DNA of 5,715 bases from Planctomycetota bacterium (lineage in GTDB: Bacteria; Planctomycetota; Brocadiia; SM23-32), in NCBI GenBank assembly GCA_018400625.1, contig JAGYMJ010000663.1:1-5715 (forward strand). The letters run 5' to 3'. Position 1 is the stretch's first letter. Every line of letters starts with the position of its first letter. A program made the position numbers and the translations under genes. Shown piece by piece: positions 1 to 5,705 of the stretch. The notes below the pieces were generated by a model. The model saw only the letters and a list, made by a program, of their open reading frames with translations, was not told where the DNA came from and did no database searches.

Positions 1-150
1 TTAAAAGGGCTCACTACAAACCATTTACAACCTTTTCGGCCGGGCTGCTAGCATTGCCCTACTCCTGCTTAGTTGCGTAAGTCGGCGTAAAGTCCTAAGT
101 CGGATATTCTGTAAATATTCTGTGAACCTCGTCAAATATTGTCCATGCAA
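1..150. other. Non-coding region upstream of the ilvD promoter
   Basis: I see no convincing gene in this stretch, and the start of the window may cut off the tail of an upstream unit. It contains short direct repeats: an 8-base repeat (TAAGTCGG) at 78-85 and 96-103, and a tandem 11-base repeat with core ATATTCTGT at 104-114 and 115-125. A looser AT-rich echo of the second repeat lies at 136-142. These sit just upstream of the proposed -35 element, where an activator or repressor could bind, but nothing identifies a known operator. The short GC-rich stretch at 42-59 (GGGC...GCCC around TGCTAGCA) could form only a weak hairpin and is not a convincing terminator. Confidence 0.5.
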
Positions 151-179
151 TTGCACCGCTATAAATAATATGTAATAAT
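151..179 (+). promoter_or_regulatory. Candidate sigma-70-type promoter for ilvD-hisF
   Basis: TTGCAC at 151-156 resembles a -35 box (TTGACA). It is followed by an exact 17-base spacer and AATAAT at 174-179 as the -10 box, with an extended -10 TG at 171-172. Transcription would start near 186, just before the first leader hairpin, leaving an untranslated leader of about 150 bases. The consensus match and spacing are seen directly. Promoter activity is inferred, and AT-rich DNA gives chance matches. A second, weaker -10-like string (TATAAA) lies at 160-165 without a good -35. Confidence 0.45.
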
Positions 180-190
180 CATGGTAAAAT

Positions 191-264
191 GCCGGTTCTG
201 TAAGACCATACGGACAGACCGGCAGAGCTGTTGAAAGGGTTACGTCTTAGTTTTTTCTTTCAAC
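191..264 (+). promoter_or_regulatory. Structured 5' leader of ilvD: two stem-loops
   Basis: Stem-loop A pairs 191-196 with 218-223 (GCCGGT/ACCGGC) and 198-201 with 214-217 (CTGT/ACAG), with one bulged T at 197 and a 12-base loop. Stem-loop B pairs 230-237 with 257-264 (GTTGAAAG/CTTTCAAC) around a 19-base loop containing six T's at 251-256. Loop A contains AAGAC (202-206), complementary to GTCTT (244-248) in loop B, so the loops could kiss. Alternatively 201-206 can pair with 244-249 (TAAGAC/GTCTTA), directly ahead of the T-run, which would be a weak terminator-like fold competing with both stems. I do not recognise a known riboswitch or a T-box. The stems are visible in the sequence, but a regulatory role is inference. 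Confidence 0.4.
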
Positions 265-321
265 ACGAAAATTTCATCATTCAATGTACTCTTAAACCCG
301 AAAAATCACAGTTCAGATGCC

Positions 322-327
322 GAGGAG
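322..327 (+). promoter_or_regulatory. Ribosome binding site of ilvD
   Basis: GAGGAG lies six bases before the ATG at 334. It is strong and well spaced, and it fixes this codon as the ilvD start. The preceding stretch 265-321 is AT-rich and appears unstructured, so the site should be accessible unless the upstream leader refolds. Confidence 0.8.
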
Positions 328-333
328 ATAACA

Positions 334-2022
334 ATGACTGAACAAAAACTCAGGAGTGATCTTGCAGTAAAAGGTGTTGACAGGGCCCCCTCGCGGGCTT
401 TACTTTATGCTACCGGACATTATGCGCCGAGACATGCCGGGAAACCACTTGTCGGCATAGCCTCCAGTTTCAGCGACCTTATACCGGGCCATACCGCCAT
501 GCGCTCCCTCGAACGCGCCATCGAACGCGGAATAGCGGCCGGAGGCGGGGTCCCCTTTATCTTCGGCCTTCCCGGGATATGCGATGGTATAGCTATGGGA
601 CACAAAGGCATGCATTATTCTCTGCCTTCCCGAGAACTCATCGCCGATACGATAGAAACCGTGGCAGAGGCCCACCGGCTTGACGCCCTGGTTCTGCTGA
701 CGAACTGCGACAAAATAACGCCCGGCATGCTCATGGGGCTTGCCCGCATCAACGTCACCGGCATCGCCGTAACAGCGGGGCCGATGCTTGCCGGACACTG
801 GCGCAAAAAAGGTGATGAAACTCCGTGCCGGCTCAGCCTGGTCAGAGATACCTTCGAGGCCATCGGGCGCTACCAAAATAATGAAATTGATTCGCAAGAA
901 CTCACCAACCTCGAACTCAGAGCATGCCCCGGATCAGGATCCTGCCAGGGACTCTATACCGCCAACACGATGGCCTGTGTAACAGAGGCCATGGGAATGT
1001 CGCTTCCCGGCTGCGCCGCTACGCCGGTCGTTGAAGCCGCTAAGGTCCGATTGGCCGAAGAGAGCGGCGAGCGCGTGGTGGAATTGCTCAGAAAAGATAT
1101 TAAAGCGCGTGACATAATCACACGGGACAGCATCCATAACGCCATAGCCATCGACATGGCGCTTGGCGGCTCGTCGAATACGTGCCTGCATATACCGGCA
1201 ATAGCGCATGAAGCGGGCGTTGATATCCCTCTCGACATTTTCGATGAAATCAGCCGTAAAGCACCGCACATCTCCAATCTGCGCCCCGGCGGCGACTATT
1301 TTATGGAAGACCTTTACTATGCCGGAGGCATACCGGCTGTACTGAAAAGGCTCGAATCCATCATGAATGATTGTCCTACAGTGAGCGGTGACACCACTCA
1401 GACCATCGCAAAAGCGGCGACTGTTATGGACAATGACGTTATCCGCTCGATGGATAACCCCTACCATACTCAAGGGGGGATGGCGATTTTGAAGGGCAGT
1501 TTAGCTCCAGACGGTTGTGTTATAAAACAAAGCGCCGTGAGTGAGAAGATGATGAATTTCAGCGGCCCCGCTAAGGTGTTCAACAGCGAAGAGGATGCAA
1601 GCAATATGATCCGCAACACTGAACTGAACGGCGGTGAAGTCGTCATTATCCGCTATGAAGGACCCAAAGGCGGCCCGGGCATGCGCGAAATGCTCGCCCC
1701 TACCGCCGCCCTCGTCGGTAGGGGACTGGGTGACTCCTGTGCGCTGATCACCGATGGGCGTTTCAGCGGCGGCACACGCGGCCCGTGCGTCGGCCACGTC
1801 AGCCCCGAAGCTGCAGCAGGCGGCCCTATCGCTTTCGTGGAGGACGGTGATATAATAGAGATTAATATTCCCGAACGTACAATTGAATTGAAAATAAGCG
1901 AAACAGAACTTGAAAGACGCAGGAAAGATTGGCAGCCGCAAGAACCTCAGATAAAAAGCGGGTATCTGGCGCGCTATGCTAAAAACGTGACCAGCGCTTC
2001 GACCGGTGCGGTATATAAATAA
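334..2022 (+). CDS. ilvD: Dihydroxy-acid dehydratase (IlvD)
   Basis: This enzyme dehydrates 2,3-dihydroxy-isovalerate and 2,3-dihydroxy-3-methylvalerate to the 2-keto acids. It is the third common step of valine and isoleucine synthesis and also feeds leucine and pantothenate, in the cytoplasm. The 562 residues match the short IlvD form (about 550-570). Iron-sulfur ligand candidates are C83 (ICDGIAMGH), C125 (NCDKITPGM) and C204 ([13 protein letters not shown]). D84, D126 and K127 match the Mg-binding acids and the lysine carbamylated in related dehydratases. S478 in [10 protein letters not shown] matches the proposed catalytic serine. The C-terminal part ends in the usual swivelling domain with [12 protein letters not shown]. 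Oddities are FGLPG (77-81) where FNTIG-like sequence is usual, and PGSGSC in place of the common CGSC context (the middle cysteine is absent). Another IlvD/EDD-family dehydratase, such as a sugar-acid dehydratase, is possible but less likely. hisF follows 50 bases downstream. Confidence 0.93.
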   Translation: MTEQKLRSDLAVKGVDRAPSRALLYATGHYAPRHAGKPLVGIASSFSDLIPGHTAMRSLERAIERGIAAGGGVPFIFGLPGICDGIAMGHKGMHYSLPSRELIADTIETVAEAHRLDALVLLTNCDKITPGMLMGLARINVTGIAVTAGPMLAGHWRKKGDETPCRLSLVRDTFEAIGRYQNNEIDSQELTNLELRACPGSGSCQGLYTANTMACVTEAMGMSLPGCAATPVVEAAKVRLAEESGERVVELLRKDIKARDIITRDSIHNAIAIDMALGGSSNTCLHIPAIAHEAGVDIPLDIFDEISRKAPHISNLRPGGDYFMEDLYYAGGIPAVLKRLESIMNDCPTVSGDTTQTIAKAATVMDNDVIRSMDNPYHTQGGMAILKGSLAPDGCVIKQSAVSEKMMNFSGPAKVFNSEEDASNMIRNTELNGGEVVIIRYEGPKGGPGMREMLAPTAALVGRGLGDSCALITDGRFSGGTRGPCVGHVSPEAAAGGPIAFVEDGDIIEINIPERTIELKISETELERRRKDWQPQEPQIKSGYLARYAKNVTSASTGAVYK

Positions 2023-2057
2023 AACGTGGATATAAATCATTTAAGTTAGTTCATAAT

Positions 2058-2061
2058 GGAG
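2058..2061 (+). promoter_or_regulatory. Ribosome binding site of hisF
   Basis: GGAG lies 11 bases before the ATG at 2073, slightly farther than usual. The ATG at 2056 that overlaps this motif is in another frame and opens no useful reading frame. No terminator is seen between ilvD and this site, which supports co-transcription. Confidence 0.55.
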
Positions 2062-2072
2062 AAATACAAAAC

Positions 2073-2852
2073 ATGGTTGATACCGAAAAAACAGTGAAAA
2101 TTATGCCCTGCCTCGATATGCACGAAGGACGTGTTGTCAAAGGCATTAATTTTATCAAACTCAGGGATGCCGGCGACCCAATAACCTGCGCGCAAACCTA
2201 CCAGGAACAGGGCGCTGATGAACTGGGCTTCCTCGACATCTCAGCCACGCACGAAGGACGCAAAACCGTGCTGGACATTTTCAAAAAGGTTGCTCAGTCC
2301 GTGGATATCCCACTCACACTGGGCGGCGGGATTGGCTCGCTGCAGGATATCGAAGATGCTCTGGAAGCGGGCGCTTCAAAAGTCAGCATGAGCAGCGCAG
2401 CCGTGAGAAATGCTCAACTCATCGAAGAGGCCGCACTGAAGTTTGGACAAGACAAGATCACCGTCGCCATCGACGCCGATGTATCAGAAAAGATGCCCAG
2501 CGGCTATGAAGTTTACGTCGAAGGCGGACGCACAGCTACCGGCGTAGATGCCTTCGAAATGGCAAAAAAGGCTGAAGACCACGGCGCCGGAACTTTGCTG
2601 CCCACCAGCAAAAAAACCGACGGGATGAAAGAGGGGTATGATATCGAGCTGACCGGTGGGATAGCTGAACGGGTTAATATCCCGGTGGTTGCAAGCGGCG
2701 GGGCCGGTAAAATGGAGCATTTTCTTGAAGCGGTGACAAAGGCAAAGGCCTCGGTGCTGCTCGCTGCAAGCGTGTTCCATTTCGGAGAGATAAAAATTCC
2801 GGATTTAAAAAATTATCTCAAGGAGAACAATATAGCGGTAGAAGAAGCCTGA
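2073..2852 (+). CDS. hisF: Imidazole glycerol phosphate synthase cyclase subunit, divergent HisF
   Basis: HisF is the (beta/alpha)8 cyclase that, with ammonia from the glutaminase HisH, turns PRFAR into imidazole glycerol phosphate and AICAR in histidine synthesis. The 259 residues are a normal length. Visible landmarks are catalytic D15 (CLDM) and D134 (VAIDAD), K23 in GRVVKG, the phosphate-binding loops GGGI (84-87) and VASGGAGKMEHF (206-217), D183 in TDGMKEGYD, and the C-terminal AASVFHF. Compared from memory with Thermotoga maritima HisF, several normally conserved positions differ: gate residues R5 to K9 and E167 to T174, HisH-contact D98 to S102, phosphate-site N103 to S107, and T178 to M185. 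Gate residues E46 (E50) and K99 (K103) are kept. It may be a real HisF of a divergent lineage or a paralogue with changed ammonia supply. No hisH or other his gene is in the window. It is probably transcribed with ilvD. Confidence 0.82.
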   Translation: MVDTEKTVKIMPCLDMHEGRVVKGINFIKLRDAGDPITCAQTYQEQGADELGFLDISATHEGRKTVLDIFKKVAQSVDIPLTLGGGIGSLQDIEDALEAGASKVSMSSAAVRNAQLIEEAALKFGQDKITVAIDADVSEKMPSGYEVYVEGGRTATGVDAFEMAKKAEDHGAGTLLPTSKKTDGMKEGYDIELTGGIAERVNIPVVASGGAGKMEHFLEAVTKAKASVLLAASVFHFGEIKIPDLKNYLKENNIAVEEA

Positions 2853-2986
2853 CGAACCCGGGGGATGGTTGATGTTTGGCTGTCAATGCTCAGGGAACTA
2901 CGCTGCTTCACCACCGTACTCTGTGCCAGTAGGGATAAAACTAGACACTTTAAATACTTGCGTTTGTCTTGAAACTCAATTTTGAG
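2853..2986. other. Convergent intergenic region between hisF and the GH-like gene
   Basis: The two transcription units meet here. I see no strong intrinsic terminator for either side: nothing has both a stable GC-rich stem and a following T-run. The clearest symmetry is AACTCAA/TTGAGTT at 2973-2988, which overlaps the TAA stop (2987-2989) of the - strand gene and could give a short 5-6 bp hairpin, without a T-run on either strand. The region also holds the left copy of a short dispersed repeat (2911-2946). Confidence 0.5.
2911..2946. repeat. Left copy of a dispersed intergenic element
   Basis: Bases 2911-2946 align without gaps to 5670-5705. By eye 24 of 36 positions are identical, and 10 of the 12 differences are transitions. 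The shared blocks are CCACCGT at the start and TGTGCC eleven bases later. The other copy is a good palindrome; this one keeps only a decayed version (TACT/AGTA at 2917-2920 and 2928-2931). The high share of transitions favours common descent over chance, but the match is short and not statistically tested. Confidence 0.4.
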
Positions 2987-4531
2987 TTATTCAACCGACA
3001 CGGCTATACCAAGAACTTTGACCGGATTGCTGACCGATTCATTTCGATATACAACATGGTTGAGCCCATCTCTCATCGCTTTGGGCGGCACGTTGAAAAC
3101 AACTGCTGCCGCATCTTCAACAATATCCCACCATGAATATATTTTCCTGCCGGTCGGCGGTTCTGTCCGCACCTCCAACGCTTTCCCCAGCGGATACTCA
3201 TTCAATTGCAGCCAGGCTTCGTCGGGGTCCACGCTGCGATCCAGAATCACATGCGCTGTGACCGTCGAACTTTCAGGCTCTTCGGCCAGCGATATATCGA
3301 AGCGACGTGCCCTTCTGCCCGGCACTTCCACGGGAAACTGTTCCGGCAAATCCGCTTCCACATGAATAGTGGCTCCAAAAGTCGTGGATCGATAGGCTTT
3401 GGGCCTGCCCCTGAGGCCGTCCAAAGACTTCATTTCTTCCAGAACATCAAAATACTGTTTGTTCCCCTGCAAGAAGAAGTTGAACAGATAAATCCCATCG
3501 GCGCCCCTTGCCAGCCGGCCTGCGGCAAATCCCTTAAAAAGTTCTCTGTTCCAGCGGGTTGAAGACTGCGCAGCTTTTTCTCCATCCGCCACGTTATCCG
3601 CCCAGAAGGCTCTTCCCGCCGAACGTTCAAGTCCGGTATAAAGGGGTACTTCGTCACCGGTGATCCGCCTGAATTTTTCGACGGGAAGGTCCCAGGGCGT
3701 ACAATTTTTCATCGCCAGAGCTAAGCCGCAGATAAGCCCTTCTTTTGACCAGGCCTCTATATCCAACCCTAACTCCCTGCAATTGGCCGGTGTTGACGGA
3801 ATTCTTGGGAGAACGGAGATGTTGTTATCTGCTTCGTGACATACTTCATCGACCTGCCGCATGAAATCTGTCATTATCCCACAATACTTTTCAACATCTC
3901 CACGCGGGAAAAAAGGCGGCAGGCGCATAAAATCAAGCTCCATAACATCCATCTCATAACGCTCCACCATCTCCCTGATAAGCGCCAGGTAATGTTCGCG
4001 AACTTCTTTACGCTCATAATTAAGGGCCACCCCTCGGGAACGGTTGGAATCAACGAGGTAGTTCTTGGGATTCTTGTAAAATTCGGCAAGCTCTTCACTG
4101 ACACTGTGTATGCCTAATAAGGGACCATCATGATGTTTATCATCCATACGAATACTTGCACCGTAGGCGATTCCCCGCTCCTTACATCTCTCCGAAATCC
4201 GCTGGTGGAAATCCCGGCCGGTCCGGGCGAGGATCATCATTGGGTAAAAAGATTTTTTCTTAGCTGTCTCAGGATCGACATTCTCCCCGTTGAACGTCCC
4301 TTTTTCCTTGTATTCTTCCCAGCATGGTTCCCAAACCTGACTCGGATAGTTTGGCCTGTGATAAGCGGTCGATAACAAAAAGAGATCCACTCCGCTGTCA
4401 ACCGTCTCATCAACCACTTGATTCACTCGCTCGTCCAGCTCACGCTCGTCAAGATCCGAAGTTATCGGTTTTTTGTTATGAACACTGAATCCATCATCAT
4501 TATAAATCATCTTATAAGGTGCTTTATTCAT
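2987..4531 (-). CDS. Glycoside-hydrolase-like TIM-barrel protein, function unknown
   Basis: This is a 514-residue protein. I chose the ATG at 4531 because GGAG (4541-4538) precedes it by six bases; the frame could extend eight residues upstream to a TTG at 4555, but no binding site supports that. Residues about 5-375 look like a (beta/alpha)8 barrel of the family-10-like glycosylhydrolase type. IYNDDGF (9-15) lies on the first strand, VMELDFMRLPPFF (196-208) at a strand end with E198 and D200 as candidate acids, PLYTGLE (296-302), and GADGIYLFNFF (343-353) near the last strand. Residues about 380-514 look like a beta-sandwich with carbohydrate-binding features (LQLNEYPLG, VPPKAMRDGLNHVVYRN). 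There is no signal peptide or membrane segment, so a cytoplasmic place is likely. The gene lies directly downstream of the DUF4886 gene on the same strand, which suggests a shared saccharide substrate. The substrate, and whether it is truly a hydrolase, are unknown. Confidence 0.72.
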   Translation of the reverse strand: MNKAPYKMIYNDDGFSVHNKKPITSDLDERELDERVNQVVDETVDSGVDLFLLSTAYHRPNYPSQVWEPCWEEYKEKGTFNGENVDPETAKKKSFYPMMILARTGRDFHQRISERCKERGIAYGASIRMDDKHHDGPLLGIHSVSEELAEFYKNPKNYLVDSNRSRGVALNYERKEVREHYLALIREMVERYEMDVMELDFMRLPPFFPRGDVEKYCGIMTDFMRQVDEVCHEADNNISVLPRIPSTPANCRELGLDIEAWSKEGLICGLALAMKNCTPWDLPVEKFRRITGDEVPLYTGLERSAGRAFWADNVADGEKAAQSSTRWNRELFKGFAAGRLARGADGIYLFNFFLQGNKQYFDVLEEMKSLDGLRGRPKAYRSTTFGATIHVEADLPEQFPVEVPGRRARRFDISLAEEPESSTVTAHVILDRSVDPDEAWLQLNEYPLGKALEVRTEPPTGRKIYSWWDIVEDAAAVVFNVPPKAMRDGLNHVVYRNESVSNPVKVLGIAVSVE

Positions 4532-4537
4532 TGTTTT

Positions 4538-4541
4538 CTCC
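4538..4541 (-). promoter_or_regulatory. Ribosome binding site deciding the GH-like gene start
   Basis: On the - strand GGAG lies six bases before the ATG at 4531. The G's overlap an in-frame ATG (4543-4541) that lacks its own binding site, so the downstream ATG is the better start. The possible 29-residue upstream frame stops ten bases before this motif, an arrangement compatible with translational coupling. Confidence 0.65.
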
Positions 4542-4551
4542 ATAGAAAATT

Positions 4552-4641
4552 TCAAAATTCACGGATAGCGTCAGAAGATGCCGAAGCGGAGACCAAAAAA
4601 GTCAGCAGGTAGGCTTCAGCGCTTTTTTTCACTTCAATCAT
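4552..4641 (-). CDS. Possible 29-residue small protein bridging the two - strand genes
   Basis: An ATG at 4641 overlaps the end of the DUF4886 gene (ATGATTGA, with the DUF4886 stop TGA at 4636-4634). It is preceded by GAGGA (4651-4647) at five bases, an excellent ribosome binding site embedded in the last DUF4886 codons. The 29-residue product starts MIEVKKSAEAYLLTFLVSAS, with a short hydrophobic run (AYLLTFLV), and ends DAIREF. The stop at 4554-4552 leaves 20 bases to the next start, so it could couple translation of the two flanking genes. I recognise no family. It could equally be a chance frame in a 100-base spacer; a well-placed binding site is the only positive evidence. Confidence 0.3.
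   Translation of the reverse strand: MIEVKKSAEAYLLTFLVSASASSDAIREF
4580..4620. repeat. Inverted repeat between the two - strand genes
   Basis: GCCGAAGC (4580-4587) and GCTTCAGC (4613-4620) form an 8 bp stem with one non-Watson-Crick position (a G-U wobble in the - strand transcript) around a 25-base loop. It lies inside the possible small frame and could act as an RNA-processing or stability element between the two genes. On the + strand it is followed by seven T's (4623-4629) and so resembles a terminator, but no + strand gene ends there. The long loop lowers confidence. Confidence 0.3.
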
Positions 4642-5524
4642 AATGTTCCTCGTGCGGCTGCTTTCTGCCAACTGAAAATTCATGCGCCTTCTCGCGCAAA
4701 AAATCCGCCGTATCGGCGTCAATGGAGTCGGGACGGAAATGGCTCTTGTCAATGCTCATACCTGTCAAAAACTCAAACCAGACACAGCCGATAAGATAGC
4801 AGCCCAAACTGTTCAGATGGTTTGCATCGAGTCGCAGTGACGGTATGCCGTCGGGAGTATTTTTTATATCCCATTTCCAGCCTGCGGCGAGAGAATGCTC
4901 CTGACGTGGAAGCTCTAAAGGCTGAGGGTTATGATAATCAAAGTCCGTTTCCGGCCAGGTAAATTTTCGCTCGGGACTTCGGCGTACATTCTGCACGGCC
5001 AGGCCGGAAGGAATTACACGGAAGTCATATTTCCTTGAATAATAAATATAATTATCCCGTATTCGCTCAAACATCATTTCCTGCGTCATACAGTTCTTTA
5101 CCAGGAAAGGCGAATCCGAGCGGTAGGCCCAGGTCTGATGCAGCAACACCTCGGCATCAGGCGCAGATGATTTCACCCTTTTTTGCAGCCGATCCAGATA
5201 AGGCTCGAATGTCTCCCGACGCCAGCTCTGCCTGCTCACTTGCTGCAGAGTCACAACATCCCAGGGACGGTGATTAAGTGCCTCTTGCAGATTGACCATA
5301 ACAGGCTCGCCGCTTTCATCCTCACAAAGATTGTAAAAATGGCAGTCAGGATGCTTTCCCGTAAAATCGGCCAGGTTGCTGTGTCTTTCCAATGAGCAGC
5401 CGCCCAGATTTGCTCGCCCCACCTCGAAACGAACGCTGTCCGTACCTTCCGCAATTGATTCCAGATAAGTCAGAGCATTGCGGGCAAAGCTGTTTCCGAT
5501 CGTCAAAAGTTTTATTGTTTTCAT
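4634..5524 (-). CDS. DUF4886 / SGNH-hydrolase-like protein
   Basis: I recognise the DUF4886 family, an SGNH-like alpha/beta group often found with polysaccharide genes and of unproven activity. I chose the ATG at 5524 (296 residues): AAGGA lies four bases upstream, and the protein then opens directly with the first strand, KLLTIGNSF (5-13). An in-frame ATG at 5536 and a longer frame to 5611 lack binding sites and would add atypical basic sequence. Landmarks are S12 in GNSF (nucleophile position), glycines in NLGGCS (40-44), VTLQQVS (91-97), HQTWAY (129-134) and LDANHLNSLG (232-241), whose D233 and H236 match the C-terminal Asp-x-x-His pair. There is no signal peptide. The family might remove acyl or other ester groups from sugars, but that is inference. 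It is the first gene of the - strand pair, 102 bases upstream of the GH-like gene. Confidence 0.8.
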   Translation of the reverse strand: MKTIKLLTIGNSFARNALTYLESIAEGTDSVRFEVGRANLGGCSLERHSNLADFTGKHPDCHFYNLCEDESGEPVMVNLQEALNHRPWDVVTLQQVSRQSWRRETFEPYLDRLQKRVKSSAPDAEVLLHQTWAYRSDSPFLVKNCMTQEMMFERIRDNYIYYSRKYDFRVIPSGLAVQNVRRSPERKFTWPETDFDYHNPQPLELPRQEHSLAAGWKWDIKNTPDGIPSLRLDANHLNSLGCYLIGCVWFEFLTGMSIDKSHFRPDSIDADTADFLREKAHEFSVGRKQPHEEHYD

Positions 5525-5669
5525 TTTATCCTTCATAGGCTTAGCGATTTCAGTGACTGTACCATAAAATAACGGGGAGCGCATCGGCACGGTTCGTCTC
5601 CGCGGCGCCACAGACAGGGTTAATATTCAGTGAATCCAGTGGCATCCCATCGTACCGTGTGTGTCATCC
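5525..5669 (-). other. Upstream region of the DUF4886 gene
   Basis: The promoter of the - strand pair should lie here, but I find no -35/-10 pair with good spacing. AT-rich strings that could serve as a -10 are near 5560-5574 (TATTTTATGG and TACAGT on the - strand), without a matching -35. No reading frame here looks like a gene; the in-frame extension of DUF4886 to 5611 is unconvincing. Confidence 0.4.
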
Positions 5670-5705
5670 CCACCGTGCCTTGTGCCGGTGGAATGAAGAT
5701 TAAAC
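5664..5705. repeat. Palindromic intergenic repeat, right copy
   Basis: CCACCG (5670-5675) and CGGTGG (5686-5691) form a perfect 6 bp stem, extended inside by GC/GC (5677-5678 and 5684-5685, with one T unpaired). On the outside TCAT/ATGA (5664-5667 and 5693-5696) pair beyond a small internal loop. This TCAT...stem...ATGA layout resembles the short palindromic intergenic repeats common in many bacterial genomes. It aligns with 2911-2946, and the two copies bracket the DUF4886/GH-like pair. The stem is seen directly; membership of a genome-wide family is inferred. Confidence 0.45.

Noticed and set aside
181..234. Short frame in the ilvD leader as an attenuation leader peptide
   Set aside because: It starts at an ATG without a ribosome binding site and encodes 17 residues with one Val and one Ile, with no run of branched-chain codons.
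186..333. T-box riboswitch upstream of ilvD
   Set aside because: The conserved T-box sequence is not present (only AAGGGTTACG, a poor match), there is no specifier-loop architecture, and no strong terminator is seen.
934..1473. 179-residue antisense frame inside ilvD
   Set aside because: It lies opposite a well-conserved gene, has no binding site and no recognisable motifs, and is explained by the GC bias of the sense codons. The same holds for 400-897 and 1501-2040.
2973..2988. Bidirectional terminator at the convergent junction
   Set aside because: The AACTCAA/TTGAGTT palindrome is AT-rich and short, with almost no loop and no T-run on either side, so termination there is not supported.
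2982..3365. 127-residue + strand frame opposite the GH-like gene
   Set aside because: It is a Ser/Thr-rich low-complexity translation antisense to the C-terminal sandwich of the GH-like protein, without a binding site or family resemblance.
4580..4630. Intrinsic terminator on the + strand
   Set aside because: The stem and T-run look terminator-like, but the loop is 25 bases and no + strand transcript is expected here; the T-run is the complement of Lys codons in the small frame.
4552..4752. 66-residue version of the small frame between the - strand genes
   Set aside because: Its upstream half is a shadow of the DUF4886 C-terminus and lacks a binding site; only the start at 4641 has one.
5525..5611. 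Longer N-terminus of the DUF4886 protein
   Set aside because: The extra 29 residues are basic and atypical and lack a ribosome binding site. The domain starts cleanly at the ATG at 5524 behind AAGGA, and no signal peptide would be gained.
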